Assembly: GCF_001294625.1 (NCBI RefSeq)
Contig: NZ_CP012677.1
Span: forward strand, 930,001-994,000
From: Arthrobacter alpinus
GTDB lineage: Bacteria > Actinomycetota > Actinomycetes > Actinomycetales > Micrococcaceae
Length of the DNA stretch: 64,000 nucleotides
Direction: 5' to 3'
Part shown: piece after piece, positions 36,050 to 49,894 of the stretch
Layout: every line of letters starts with the position of its first letter
How positions within the stretch are numbered: the stretch's first letter is position 1
Made by a program: the position numbers and the translations under genes
The notes under the pieces: model-generated
Seen by the model: the letters and a program-made list of their open reading frames with translations, nothing else
Databases searched by the model: none
What the model was told of the DNA's origin: nothing

Positions 36050-37096
36050 ATGACAATTTCTGTAGCCGTCTCAGGAGCCAGCGGATACGCCGGGGGAGAG
36101 GTGCTGCGCCTACTCGCCAGCCACCCTGATGTGAGCATCGGCGCCATCACTGCCCACAGCAACGCCGGGGCCCGGCTGGGCTCGCTGGCACCCCATCTGC
36201 ACGCCCTGGCCGATCGCGTCCTGGTGGACACCACGGTGGAAAACCTGGCCGGGCATGACGTGGTGTTCCTGGCCCTGCCGCATGGCGCCTCTGCCGCCAT
36301 CGCCGGCCAGCTCCCAGTTGACACCTTGGTGATCGACGCCGGAGCCGACCACCGACTAGAAGACTCCGCCGCGTGGGAAAAGTTCTACGGCTCCCCCCAC
36401 GCAGGCACCTGGCCGTACGGGCTGCCCGAGCTACCCGGTGCCCGCGCCACGCTGGCTGGTGCCAAGCGCATCGCCGTCCCCGGCTGCTACCCGACCAGTT
36501 CGCTGCTGGCCCTGATACCCGGCTTCAGCGCCGGCGCCTTACTTCCCGACGACGTCGTGATCGTCGCAGCCTCCGGCACCTCCGGCGCGGGGAAGGCTGC
36601 CAAAGTCAACCTGATCGGCTCCGAGGTCATCGGCTCCATGAGCCCCTACGGCGTAGGTGGCGGGCACCGCCACACCCCCGAAATTCAGCAGGGCCTCTCC
36701 AACGCCTCCGGCCTGGACGTGCGGGTCTCCTTCACCCCAACCCTGGCGCCCATGAGTCGCGGCATCCTCACCACCGCCACGGCCAAGGTGGCCCCGAAAA
36801 TCGCAGCCCTGCCCGATCCTGAAGCGGCACTGCGGCAGATCTGGGCCGACGCGTACGCCAATGAACAGTTTGTGCATGTGCTGCCCGAGGGCCACTGGCC
36901 TTTGACCAAGTCCGTGCAGGGATCCAACTACTCAGCCCTGCAGATCGCCTACGACGCCAACGTGAACCGGGTGATCGTCTGCTGTGCCATCGACAACCTC
37001 ACCAAGGGGACCGCAGGCGGGGCCGTACAGTCCATGAACATTGCCCTCGGCCTGGCGGAAGACGCCGGCCTTTCCTTCCAAGGAGTAGCACCATGA
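36050..37096 (+). CDS. argC: N-acetyl-gamma-glutamyl-phosphate reductase
   Basis: This 348-aa enzyme makes N-acetylglutamate semialdehyde in arginine biosynthesis. It has the NADPH-binding [14 protein letters not shown], the catalytic Cys in VPGCYPTS and a His in [11 protein letters not shown] frame from 36032 adds six residues, but ATG 36050 sits 6 bp behind TATAAT, giving a leaderless start. The 3' end overlaps argJ by 4 bp. It is the first gene of argCJBDFRGH and is likely controlled by ArgR. Confidence 0.96.
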   Translation: MTISVAVSGASGYAGGEVLRLLASHPDVSIGAITAHSNAGARLGSLAPHLHALADRVLVDTTVENLAGHDVVFLALPHGASAAIAGQLPVDTLVIDAGADHRLEDSAAWEKFYGSPHAGTWPYGLPELPGARATLAGAKRIAVPGCYPTSSLLALIPGFSAGALLPDDVVIVAASGTSGAGKAAKVNLIGSEVIGSMSPYGVGGGHRHTPEIQQGLSNASGLDVRVSFTPTLAPMSRGILTTATAKVAPKIAALPDPEAALRQIWADAYANEQFVHVLPEGHWPLTKSVQGSNYSALQIAYDANVNRVIVCCAIDNLTKGTAGGAVQSMNIALGLAEDAGLSFQGVAP

Positions 37097-38262
37097 GCGT
37101 GACATCTGCCCAAGGATTCCGCGCCGCCGGAGTCACCGCCGGCCTGAAAACATCAGGCAAGCCCGACTTCGCGCTGGTCGTCAACGACGGCCCGCAGCAT
37201 AGCGCGGCCGCCGTGTTCACCTCGAACCGGGTAGCCGCGGCGCCCGTGCACTGGTCACGGCAGGTGCTCGGCGATGGCCGGGTTGACGCCGTGGTGCTGA
37301 ATTCCGGCGGCGCCAATGCCTGCACGGGACCCGAAGGCTTCCAAAACACGCACACCACTGCCGATAAGGTGGCCGATGTCCTGGGACTTTCCGCCGGCGA
37401 CGTTGCCGTCTGCTCCACTGGTCTCATCGGTGAGCAACTTCCCATGGAGAAAATCCTGCCCGGTGTCGAGGCCGCCGCGGGTGCATTGACGGACGACGGC
37501 GGTACTGCCGCGGCCACCGCCATCATGACCACGGACAGCGTATCCAAGGAGGCCTCGTGGACATCGGCACCGGACCGCGACGGCGCCAGCTACACGATCG
37601 GAGGCATGGCCAAGGGTGCCGGCATGCTGGCGCCGGGGCTGGCCACCATGCTGGTGGTCATCACCACCGACGCCGTGGTGGAAGCCGAGGGGCTGGATGC
37701 CGCCCTGCGCGACGCCGTCAAGGTCACCTTCAACCGGGCCGATTCGGACGGTTGCATGTCAACCAATGACACCGTATTGCTGCTGGGCTCCGGCGCCTCC
37801 ACGGTATTCCCGGACATGGACGAATTTACGGCGGGCCTTACCGAGGTTTGCGCCACACTGGCCAGGGCCCTGATTGCCGACGCCGAGGGCGCCAACCACG
37901 ACATCGCCATCAGCACGGTGAACGCCGACAGCGAGCGGGACGCCGAGATCGTCTCCCGCGCGGTGGCCCGCTCCAACCTGTTCAAGTGCGCAATCTTCGG
38001 CAACGACCCCAACTGGGGACGCGTCCTCTCCGCCGTGGGCACCACCGACGCCGTCTTCGATCCCAACGAGATCAACGTGAGCATCAATGGCGTGCAGATC
38101 TGCCGCAAGGGCGGTATCGGCGATTCCCGCGAACTCGTGGACTTGAGCGGGCGCGAGGTCACAGTTGAGATCGACCTGCGCGCCGGCGACGCTTCCGCCA
38201 CCATCTGGACCAACGACCTCACCCACGCGTACGTCGAAGAAAATAGCGCCTACTCCTCGTAG
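37093..38262 (+). CDS. argJ: bifunctional ornithine acetyltransferase/N-acetylglutamate synthase
   Basis: This 389-aa Ntn-type protein self-cleaves before the Thr in LATMLV, preceded by the conserved [10 protein letters not shown]-terminal FAL and C-terminal [13 protein letters not shown] motifs agree with the family. It recycles the acetyl group and, in bifunctional forms, also starts the pathway. It overlaps argC by 4 bp. About 110 bp of repeat-containing sequence separates it from argB. Confidence 0.95.
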   Translation: MSVTSAQGFRAAGVTAGLKTSGKPDFALVVNDGPQHSAAAVFTSNRVAAAPVHWSRQVLGDGRVDAVVLNSGGANACTGPEGFQNTHTTADKVADVLGLSAGDVAVCSTGLIGEQLPMEKILPGVEAAAGALTDDGGTAAATAIMTTDSVSKEASWTSAPDRDGASYTIGGMAKGAGMLAPGLATMLVVITTDAVVEAEGLDAALRDAVKVTFNRADSDGCMSTNDTVLLLGSGASTVFPDMDEFTAGLTEVCATLARALIADAEGANHDIAISTVNADSERDAEIVSRAVARSNLFKCAIFGNDPNWGRVLSAVGTTDAVFDPNEINVSINGVQICRKGGIGDSRELVDLSGREVTVEIDLRAGDASATIWTNDLTHAYVEENSAYSS

Positions 38263-38301
38263 CCGCCGGACCCGGTGGTCGAGCCCGTTTCCGGTGGGGG
38301 A

Positions 38302-38348
38302 GCGTTGAGGGGGCAGCTCACCCCCGGGAAGATGTGTCCCCTCAACGC
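38302..38348. repeat. REP-like hairpin, copy 2 (family of 11275)
   Basis: GCGTTGAGGGGGCA (38302-38315) pairs with TGTCCCCTCAACGC (38335-38348), with one G-U. The core TTGAGGGGGCA and the AGATGTG(C/T)CCCCTCAACG right arm are shared with 11275-11321. A GGTGGTCGAGC motif (38276-38286) lies just upstream. The pair sits between argJ and argB, inside the arg cluster. Confidence 0.75.
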
Positions 38349-38372
38349 AGTAGACAACAGATTTAGGAACAC

Positions 38373-39271
38373 ATGATGACTTCGGTGGAAACCGCGCAGG
38401 ACAAGGCTGGAACCCTCATTGAGGCCCTGCCGTGGATTCAGCAGTTCGCCAACACTGTGGTGGTGGTGAAATATGGCGGCAACGCCATGATCAACGACGA
38501 GCTCCGACGTGCCTTCGCCGAGGACATTGTCTTCATGCACCATGTGGGCATCAAGCCGGTGGTGGTGCACGGTGGTGGTCCCCAGATCAACGCCATGCTC
38601 AAGCGCCTGGACATCAAGAGCGAGTTCAAGGGCGGCTTGCGCGTCACCACGCCGGAGGCCATGGACGTGGTCCGCATGGTCCTGACAGGGCAGGTGGGTC
38701 GCGAACTGGTGGGCCTGATCAACGAGCACGGGCCGTATGCCGTGGGTCTCTCCGGTGAGGATGGTGCCCTGTTGCAGGCTGAGCGCACCGGCACCGTTGT
38801 TGACGGGCTGCCCGTTGACCTGGGCCTAGTCGGCGAGGTGGTGGGCGTGAACCCCGGCGCAATCCTGGACCTATTGGAAGCGGGACGGATCCCGGTCATC
38901 TCCACCGTGGCCCCCGAGGTGGGGGACGCCTCCACCGTGCTGAACGTCAACGCGGACACGGCCGCAGCAGCCCTGGCTGTCGCCCTCGAGGCCTCACGCC
39001 TGGTCATCTTGACCGACGTCGAAGGCCTCTACGCCAACTGGCCGGATAAGTCCTCCCTGCTCTCGGCGTTGAGTGCCAATCAGTTGCGGGCCATGTTACC
39101 CGAGCTTGAAGCCGGCATGATTCCCAAGATGGGCGCGTGCCTGTCAGCGGTCGACGGCGGTGTGGCCCGTGCCGCCGTTGTCGACGGCCGTAGTGCCCAC
39201 TCAGTTTTGCTGGAACTCATGACATTTGAAGGCAACGGAACCCAGATTTTTCCTGACGAAGAGGACGCAGC

Positions 39272-39275
<4 letters not shown>
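38373..39275 (+). CDS. argB: acetylglutamate kinase
   Basis: This 300-aa amino acid kinase phosphorylates N-acetylglutamate. [11 protein letters not shown] at the N-terminus, VVHGGGPQI and the C-terminal [11 protein letters not shown] region are family hallmarks. The start is taken at ATG 38373, with ATG 38376 directly after it. The stop overlaps argD by 4 bp. Feedback inhibition by arginine is common in the family but cannot be judged here. Confidence 0.95.
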
Positions 39276-41565
<2,290 letters not shown>

Positions 41566-41567
41566 CC

Positions 41568-42101
41568 ATGGCCAAGGTATCAGTTTCGGCGGGCATGCCG
41601 GCCACCAAGACGGCGCGGCAGGCTCGTCTGCAGGCAATCCTGAACAGCCGGGCGGTCCGCTCGCAGGCCGAACTTGCCGCATTGCTGGCCAACGAAGGCC
41701 TGGTGGTGGGCCAGGCAACGCTTTCGCGCGACCTGGTCGAATTGCGGGCCGTGCGCGTCCGAGGCAAGGATGGTGGGCTGGTCTATGCCCTGCCCAAGGA
41801 AGGCGGCGAACGCAGCGTCCACGCAGCCTCCTCGCAGGAACTGCTGGACACCCGGTTGATCCGGCTGTGTGGGGAACTCCTTGTGACGGCCGAAGGTTCG
41901 GCGAATATTGCCGTGCTGCGCACCCCGCCCGGGGCTGCGAACTTCCTGGCATTGGCCATTGACCATTCTGTCATGCCCGCGATCCTGGGGACCCTTGCCG
42001 GAGATGACACCGTCATGGTCATTACCCGGGAGCCTTTGGGCGGTGCGGAAGTGGCCGAGCGCTTCCTACAATTCGCTGATGAATCAAGCGCCGGGGCGTA
42101 G
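41568..42101 (+). CDS. argR: arginine repressor ArgR
   Basis: This 177-aa repressor has an N-terminal winged helix ([20 protein letters not shown], then [20 protein letters not shown]) and a C-terminal arginine-binding oligomerisation domain with [16 protein letters not shown] and the [10 protein letters not shown] motif. With arginine it represses arg promoters by binding ARG boxes. It is encoded inside its target operon, so feedback through both argC and argG promoters is expected. Confidence 0.95.
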   Translation: MAKVSVSAGMPATKTARQARLQAILNSRAVRSQAELAALLANEGLVVGQATLSRDLVELRAVRVRGKDGGLVYALPKEGGERSVHAASSQELLDTRLIRLCGELLVTAEGSANIAVLRTPPGAANFLALAIDHSVMPAILGTLAGDDTVMVITREPLGGAEVAERFLQFADESSAGA

Positions 42102-42139
42102 CGTGGGCTGGTAGGTGCGGTGCCCGACGTCGTACTTTG

Positions 42140-42200
42140 AGGAACGATGAATATCTTTTAGTAAGAATGCATAACCATGCACTATGCTTTAAAGCAATGA
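42140..42200. promoter_or_regulatory. argG upstream region with ARG-box-like AT-rich repeats
   Basis: The argR-argG gap of 143 bp contains ATGAATATC, AATGCATAACCATGCAC and ATGC-rich inverted motifs resembling the palindrome before argC. A separate ArgR-controlled argGH promoter is inferred; exact boundaries are uncertain. Confidence 0.4.
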
Positions 42201-42244
42201 GAAGCACACTCGTGAAAAGAGTGTTGAAACAGGGAGACAAAAAC

Positions 42245-44925
<2,681 letters not shown>

Positions 44926-44942
44926 TCGGCGTCGTACTTTCC

Positions 44943-44984
44943 CACAAAATGCCCGCATCCACGCACGGATGTGGGCATTTTGTG
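44943..44984 (+). terminator. intrinsic terminator after argH
   Basis: CACAAAATGCCCGCATCC (44943-44960) pairs with GGATGTGGGCATTTTGTG (44967-44984) with one G-U and a 6-nt loop; TGTCTT follows. It ends the arg cluster. Confidence 0.85.
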
Positions 44985-45008
44985 TGTCTTGACGGTTAAG
45001 CTGGGTGC

Positions 45009-45743
45009 ATGACATTCATCTCGCCGGCAGAGCTCACCGACCGTCTCGAACGTGCTGCGGACACGTTTGCCACCAAGATTGGCACCTTGACTGACGACGA
45101 CGCCCGCGTCGACACTGAATTGCCCGGTTGGACCCGTGGACACTTGCTGGCGCACGTGGCGCACGTTTCCAACGCCGTGGCCCGCCAAGTTGAGTATGCG
45201 TTGCGCGGAGAGCTGATCGAATTTTACGACGGCGGCCAAGGCGGCCGGACTCAGGCCATCGAAATGGCGGCCGGGCAATCGGCCGCCGAGCACAAGGAGG
45301 CCATCGCGGCCGCCTTTACGCGTGCCGTGAGCGTCCTTGACTCCCTAGCCCAAGAACAATGGCAATTGCCCATCAGCTACCGTGACGGTGTGGTCATGGA
45401 TGGTGCACTGGCGTACTGGCGTGAATTGGTCATCCACCTGGCTGACCTGCAAGTGGGACGCGGCCCGGAGACGTGGTCCAAGGAATTCTGCCTGTACCTG
45501 ATTGATTTCCTTGCCGTGCGGGTCCCATCCGGCATTCGATTGAAGCTGCTGCCGCTGGCCATGGTGCCCATGACAGTGGGCGATGGCAGCAACACCGTCT
45601 CCGTCTCCGGCATGCTAACCGATATTGCTGCGTGGCTGGCCGGGCGAACCCCCACGATGGGTAGCCTGCGTGCGGAGGCCGCCGCCGACTCCGTGGAGCT
45701 CCCCACGCTGCTGCCGTGGCCCTCCGCCTTCAACGCGAAGTAG
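45009..45743 (+). CDS. mycothiol-dependent maleylpyruvate isomerase family protein
   Basis: This 244-aa protein has the N-terminal DinB-like MDMPI fold: ELPGWTRGHLLAHVAHVSNAVARQVEYAL with the metal-binding His cluster, and a later WRELVIHLADLQVG. The family uses mycothiol, the actinobacterial thiol, as cofactor in isomerisation or transfer. The exact substrate is unknown; related proteins are numerous. It is transcribed as a single gene between the arg terminator and a hairpin at 45776. Confidence 0.82.
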   Translation: MTFISPAELTDRLERAADTFATKIGTLTDDDARVDTELPGWTRGHLLAHVAHVSNAVARQVEYALRGELIEFYDGGQGGRTQAIEMAAGQSAAEHKEAIAAAFTRAVSVLDSLAQEQWQLPISYRDGVVMDGALAYWRELVIHLADLQVGRGPETWSKEFCLYLIDFLAVRVPSGIRLKLLPLAMVPMTVGDGSNTVSVSGMLTDIAAWLAGRTPTMGSLRAEAAADSVELPTLLPWPSAFNAK

Positions 45744-45775
45744 CCTCCTCCTCCTGACGCTCTTCCTCCTGACGC

Positions 45776-45832
45776 GAACGTACAGTAGTTGTTGATGATG
45801 GGCGGTGACACCAACAACTGCTGTACGTTCGA
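45776..45832. repeat. 57-bp hairpin repeat, copy A
   Basis: Left arm 45776-45795 and right arm 45813-45832 are 20-nt complements with one G-U pair. The core is GTACAGnAGTTGTTG. The right half, GACACCAACAACTGCTGTAC and the following GTTCGA, is identical to copy B at 46839-46895. Confidence 0.85.
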
Positions 45833-45898
45833 TTCGGGGGCACCGGAATCGCCTGTGGATAACCCGAAAGCAGCCAGTTTTCCGGGAAACAATGAAGT

Positions 45899-46831
45899 AT
45901 GCGCCGAATTCAGCTGCCGGAGCACCTCTACCGCAGGTCGTTCACCACCCGGGCCTCCGCCGCGGCGGGAGTGCCGCCGCAGCGCACACGTGCCAATGAC
46001 GTGATACGTGTGTCGCGAGGTATCTTGGTGCCCGCCGGAATGCCGCTCCAGGGTACCGCTGCTTTGGCGGCCTACACTGAGGCCAATCCGCGCAGTGTGC
46101 TGAGCCACGTTTCCGCCGCACGGCTCTGGAAGATCCCGCTCCCGCCGGTCCAGGAGAACGACTGGCGGATCCACCTCGCTACTCCGCCGTTGGCCGGTGC
46201 GCCGAGGCGGATGAATGTTGTGGGCCATCGGCTTGCACTGGCTCAGTGGGAAATCTGCCGGCTCGACGGCGTACGGCTCACGCATCCTGCCCGAACATGG
46301 CTGGACCTTGCCGGGTGTCTGTCACTTCGGGATCTGGTGGCGGCCGGTGACTTCCTGGTGTGTAGCCATGGCCCCGACTTTCCCGCACCGCGTGAGGCGA
46401 TCTGCAGCCTGGCGGATCTGAAAAACACGCTTGCCTTGCATCACGGACTGCGGGGTGTTCGGAACGCCCGGGCGGCCTTGGAACTGGTGCGTGTCGGTGC
46501 CGATTCGCCCCCGGAAACGTTCATGCGGCTGGCCCTTGTTGATGCCGGCCTGCCGGAGCCGGAACTGAACGTTTTGCTGCGCCAGTCCGGTGGCAGGCCC
46601 CTCCTGTGGCCGGATGGGGCATACCGCCGGTACCGGACGAGCCTGCAATATGACGGTGCTCACCACAATTCGCCGGACCAGTATTTGCGTGACATCCGCC
46701 GTCTGGAGGCAACGAAACTCTTGGGCTGGACCGAAGTCCGGATAGCCCATGAGGACCTCCGCGGAGACAGCCCGGCCGTGGTGCGAAAGGTCGCCGAAGC
46801 GCTGCGTGCCAGCGGATGGCATGCCCGGTGA
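45899..46831 (+). CDS. DUF559/VSR-like nuclease-fold protein with AbiEi-type N-terminus
   Basis: This 310-aa protein starts MRRIQLPEHLYRRSFTTR and has an N-terminal helical or winged-helix region typical of AbiEi-like regulators. The C-terminal domain (from about residue 205) reads SPPETFMRLALVDAGLPEPE, then LLWPDGAYRRYRTSLQYDGAHH and GWTEVRIAHEDL, the pattern of VSR/DUF559 PD-(D/E)xK-type proteins; the usual second acidic residue is replaced by Gln in QYDG. The role is unknown: antitoxin, restriction-like nuclease or repair protein are all possible. It is bracketed by hairpin copies A and B. Confidence 0.7.
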   Translation: MRRIQLPEHLYRRSFTTRASAAAGVPPQRTRANDVIRVSRGILVPAGMPLQGTAALAAYTEANPRSVLSHVSAARLWKIPLPPVQENDWRIHLATPPLAGAPRRMNVVGHRLALAQWEICRLDGVRLTHPARTWLDLAGCLSLRDLVAAGDFLVCSHGPDFPAPREAICSLADLKNTLALHHGLRGVRNARAALELVRVGADSPPETFMRLALVDAGLPEPELNVLLRQSGGRPLLWPDGAYRRYRTSLQYDGAHHNSPDQYLRDIRRLEATKLLGWTEVRIAHEDLRGDSPAVVRKVAEALRASGWHAR

Positions 46832-46838
46832 TCACCCA

Positions 46839-46895
46839 CGAACGTACAGCAGTTGTCGATGTTGTGCGGGGACACCAACAACTGCTGTACGTTCG
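46839..46895. repeat. 57-bp hairpin repeat, copy B
   Basis: Left arm 46839-46858 and right arm 46876-46895 are complementary with one mismatch. The right half is identical to copy A. It starts 7 bp after the nuclease-like gene stop. Confidence 0.85.
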
Positions 46896-46976
46896 ACGAA
46901 AGCGGGGTGTAAGCGGGGCGGGGAAAACTTCGATACCAAGAAGCTAAGTGAACCTTGCATAGCAAAGGAAGCGATC

Positions 46977-47084
46977 ATGGTATCGACATCCCGACCCACC
47001 GAGCTGACCATCGAAGCCCACGGGGTGGTCAAACTCTTTGGTAGCAACCGGGCGGTCGACGGCGTGGACCTTGCCGTCAAGGCC
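46977..47084 (+). pseudogene. ABC transporter ATPase stump
   Basis: From ATG 46977, behind AAAGGAAG, 36 codons read MVSTSRPTELTIEAHGVVKL and continue FGSNRAVDGVDLAVKA, the N-terminus of a DrrA-type ABC ATPase just before the Walker A motif. After 47084 the frame loses homology (DTKSTNLPP) and runs to a stop at 47192 across the 3' end of the convergent glycosylase. No Walker A, signature or permease remains nearby. In mycobacteria an ABC ATPase gene lies next to mpg (Rv1687c, by recall), so this may be the remains of that conserved transporter. Confidence 0.75.
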
Positions 47085-47097
47085 GACACAAAATCCA

Positions 47098-47973
47098 CTA
47101 ACCTTCCCCCGAAACCCGCCACAAGTGAAGGGTTGCGTAGGAGCGCCAGGGACGCACCTGCGCGGCCATCAGGGTCAACTCGGATGCCTTGATGGTGCGG
47201 GCCACGGCCAGGGAGTCGCCGCGCAACAAACCGTAGCCGTTGCGGACCGCTGCATCTGTGGGCAGGAAGATATCGGGACTGCCCAGCACGCGCATGCAAA
47301 CGTACCCCACTGTCCACGGGCCGATGCCAGCAATCGGCAGCAACTTTTCGGCCACGGATTCAGCTGTGTCCCACGCGCCGAATGTGAGGGAACCCTCGGC
47401 GAGCTGCCCAGCCACGCTCACAATCGAGTCGATCCGGTGCTGCGGAGCGCGCAGGATGCTCCGTCCGCCCGCGGCAATTTCGGCTGGAGCCGGGAAAAGG
47501 TGCGTCATGGAACCGCGGGGCAGGCGGCTGGGCGTGCTCAACGCCACCAACTGGTTGAGCGCTGTTCGGGCTGCGGCCACAGTGATCTGCTGGCCAACCA
47601 TGGCACGGATCAGAATTTCGGGGGCATCAACACAGCCGGGAAGCCTGATGCCAGGAAGTTCCGCCACCCGGGCCGCCAACAGGCCATCGCCGGCAAGCAC
47701 CCTGTTCGCGGCGGCCGGATCGTGGTCCAGATTGAGCAGGTGGCGGACGCGGGCCACCAAGCCGGGTGCGTCCGAGCTGTCCTCCACTTGGTAATCCAGC
47801 AGCAGCGCAGCCCCGTCCCAGCCCACCTGAAACCATGCGTGGCCGCCGTCAAGCGAAAGAGTTCTGGCATAGCTGGCGGCCGTTGCCTCTTCCACTCCTG
47901 CCACGGCACGGGCAGCGAGAAAATCAAAGATGCCGGGGTCAAAAGGGGGTATGAAATCCAATGCAACTGCCAT
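47098..47973 (-). CDS. DNA-3-methyladenine glycosylase II (AlkA-like, HhH-GPD)
   Basis: This 291-aa protein has an AlkA N-terminal domain (MAVALDFIPPFDPGIFDFL) and the helix-hairpin-helix core with GCVDAPEILIRAMVGQQITV, then IAGIGPWTVGYVCMR and the catalytic Asp in LPTDAAVRNG. It excises alkylated bases from DNA. ATG 47973 has GGGAGGA 8 nt upstream, so the longer frame to 48318 is rejected. It is divergent from mpg, so the two 3-methyladenine glycosylases of different folds share an 81-bp promoter region. Confidence 0.88.
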   Translation of the reverse strand: MAVALDFIPPFDPGIFDFLAARAVAGVEEATAASYARTLSLDGGHAWFQVGWDGAALLLDYQVEDSSDAPGLVARVRHLLNLDHDPAAANRVLAGDGLLAARVAELPGIRLPGCVDAPEILIRAMVGQQITVAAARTALNQLVALSTPSRLPRGSMTHLFPAPAEIAAGGRSILRAPQHRIDSIVSVAGQLAEGSLTFGAWDTAESVAEKLLPIAGIGPWTVGYVCMRVLGSPDIFLPTDAAVRNGYGLLRGDSLAVARTIKASELTLMAAQVRPWRSYATLHLWRVSGEG

Positions 47974-48054
47974 GAAAGTATCCTCCCACGGGCACCCACA
48001 CCATGTGGCACCCGCCAGCGCCCGGCAGCGTGCCGCACTGCTATCGTAAAAGCC

Positions 48055-48720
48055 ATGGGCCAGCCACCAGACCTCCTTCAACTTCTGCAGCTCCCTGCCA
48101 CCGAGGTGGCGCCGTTCCTGTTGGGCGCCTTGGTGCGCCATGAAAGTGAGGAAGGGCCCGTCGTCGTACGGTTGACCGAGGTGGAGGCCTACCTTGGCCC
48201 GGTGGATTCCCCCGACCCGGACCCCGGCGCGCACAGCTACCGCGGTAGGACAGAACGCAACTCCGCCATGTTTGGCCCGCCCGGCCACCTGTACGTGTAC
48301 TTCAGCTATGGAATGCACTTCAGTGCCAATTTGGTGTGCAGGCCAGAAGGTACCTCATCCGGTTGCCTGATGCGCGCCGGGGAGATTGTGGAGGGGCTTG
48401 AACTGGCCCGCCTACGCCGTCCCACCGCCAAGCACGACTATGAGCTGGCACAGGGCCCTGCGCGGCTAGCCAAAGCCATGGGGTTTGCCCGCGAACACAA
48501 CGGGATCCCCGCACTGGGCGGCGAGGTCACCGTGACGCTGCCGGCCGCCCCCGCCACATGTGTCAGCTCGGGTCCGCGGGTGGGCATCAGCGGCCCCGGG
48601 GGCACTACGGACTACCCGTGGCGGTTTTGGCTTGAGGGGGACCCCACTGTCTCGAAGTTCAGGCCGGGCGTGGCGCGTGCTCGGCATCGGCCAGCATCGG
48701 CTGCTCCGAAAACTCAATAA
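48055..48720 (+). CDS. mpg: 3-methyladenine DNA glycosylase (AAG/Mpg family)
   Basis: This 221-aa AAG-fold glycosylase has RLTEVEAYLGPVDSPD with the catalytic Glu, HSYRGRTERNSAMFGPPGH, LYVYFSYGMHFSANLVC and LAQGPARLAKAMG. It flips and removes alkylated or deaminated purines. ATG 48055 is used; the longer frame upstream is the antisense of the alkA-like gene. The C-terminal ~15 residues (ARHRPASAAPKTQ) are unconserved-looking and overlap a small minus-strand frame. Confidence 0.92.
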   Translation: MGQPPDLLQLLQLPATEVAPFLLGALVRHESEEGPVVVRLTEVEAYLGPVDSPDPDPGAHSYRGRTERNSAMFGPPGHLYVYFSYGMHFSANLVCRPEGTSSGCLMRAGEIVEGLELARLRRPTAKHDYELAQGPARLAKAMGFAREHNGIPALGGEVTVTLPAAPATCVSSGPRVGISGPGGTTDYPWRFWLEGDPTVSKFRPGVARARHRPASAAPKTQ

Positions 48721-48916
48721 GCTCCGTCAGCTCGGCTAGCAGCTCCGCCGGGGTGAGCCGGTGCAGCAGTCGTTCTTCAAGGCGAAGGTGAGCAAGGCCA
48801 GTTTTGAGGAAGCGTTGACGTTCCAACCTCAGTAGTCTCGGCCAAAAAAATGTCATACCCAATTCCACCCGCGACTTCTCCGGCACATGTTCGTACAAGC
48901 TGGTGGTTCCTGCCAT
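48659..48916 (-). CDS. possible small protein, helical
   Basis: An 85-aa frame from ATG 48916 (MAGTTSLYEHVPEKSRVEL) contains an amphipathic run of FWPRLLRLERQRFLKTGLAHL and ELLAELTELIEFSEQP. Its composition is protein-like, but there is no clear ribosome binding site and it overlaps the mpg 3' end by 62 bp. No family is recognised. Confidence 0.4.
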   Translation of the reverse strand: MAGTTSLYEHVPEKSRVELGMTFFWPRLLRLERQRFLKTGLAHLRLEERLLHRLTPAELLAELTELIEFSEQPMLADAEHAPRPA

Positions 48917-48958
48917 GGTGCCGGTCTGCCCATCGGGCACGGCAAAGGCACTGACTGC

Positions 48959-48996
48959 CGGATCCGCAATACGTGTCCGGATCCGCAATACGTGTT
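48959..48996. repeat. tandem 19-bp duplication
   Basis: CGGATCCGCAATACGTGTC is followed directly by a second copy differing only in the last base. It lies between mpg and apt, in a ~300-bp region containing no confident gene except the minus-strand small frame. Confidence 0.8.
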
Positions 48997-49213
48997 GCGA
49001 AAAGACGTTCCGAAGCCATGCCAGCCCACATGTCCACATCGATGTGGGAGAACACATCTGCGACGTGATGGCGCCGTACCGATAAAATCCGGGCAGTTGC
49101 GCGAAGCGCCAACACCGTGCCCGGGGAGTGGAATGTTGTGCGGCACGACGAATATATAAGCACGTTTCTGGGCATCCGAAAAGCGCTCTTTCACAACGCT
49201 GTACCGTGGAGGG

Positions 49214-49798
49214 GTGAAAGAGACTTTTGATACCCCAACCAACACGCTTTCGGGCACGGCCAAAATCGCCGAAATCCTGCCAGTTTCCGTGGTTATTGAG
49301 CGCCTGTGCGCCACCATCGAGGACTACCCTTCGCAGGGAATTGTTTTCAAAGATTTAACTCCCGTTTTTGCCGATGGCGCGGCCCTGCGGCAAGTGGTGG
49401 ATTCACTGCTGGAACCGTTCGCGGGAAAGTTCGACGCCGTTGCCGGTGTTGAAGCGCGCGGCTTCCTGCTGGCGGCCGCAGCAGCCTATGCCACGGGCAC
49501 CGGCGTCATCACCGTGCGTAAGGCAGGAAAACTGCCCCGCGCCGTCTATTCCGAAAGCTATGCGCTGGAGTACGGTGAGGCAACTTTGGAACTGCACCAA
49601 GGTGACGTGCCGGTTGGCACGCGCGTGTTAATACTCGACGACGTCCTGGCCACCGGCGGTACCTTGAGTGCCGCCGCGGCCTTGCTGGAGCGCACGGGGG
49701 CGGTGGTTGCCGGGATCGGCGTAGTGCTGGAGATCGGGGCACTGCCGGGCCGCAGCGCGCTGGCCGGCCGTGAGGTCCATTCCCTGCTCGGCGTTTGA
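49214..49798 (+). CDS. apt: adenine phosphoribosyltransferase
   Basis: This 194-aa type I phosphoribosyltransferase salvages adenine to AMP. The PRPP motif VLILDDVLATGGTL and the N-terminal YPSQGIVFKDLTPV and VEARGFLLAAA are family marks. It starts at GTG 49214; the first 25 residues are a slight extension. It lies alone, about 100 bp before the HelR-like gene, and no riboswitch was recognised upstream. Confidence 0.93.
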   Translation: MKETFDTPTNTLSGTAKIAEILPVSVVIERLCATIEDYPSQGIVFKDLTPVFADGAALRQVVDSLLEPFAGKFDAVAGVEARGFLLAAAAAYATGTGVITVRKAGKLPRAVYSESYALEYGEATLELHQGDVPVGTRVLILDDVLATGGTLSAAAALLERTGAVVAGIGVVLEIGALPGRSALAGREVHSLLGV

Positions 49799-49894
49799 AC
49801 GCCGCAGGCCCGGCAGGATCCCAGCCCCGCCCAACGGGTATAGAATAGACGGTCCGCCTTTTGGTGGGATGCCTTACGTATCAGGAGCCCTTGC

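Noticed and set aside
42137..42244. N-terminal extension of ArgG
   Set aside because: The added residues are not family-like and cover the presumed promoter; GTG 42245 has a good ribosome binding site.
45776..46895. Classical insertion sequence
   Set aside because: The hairpins are in direct orientation, no target-site duplication was seen, and the encoded protein lacks a transposase motif.
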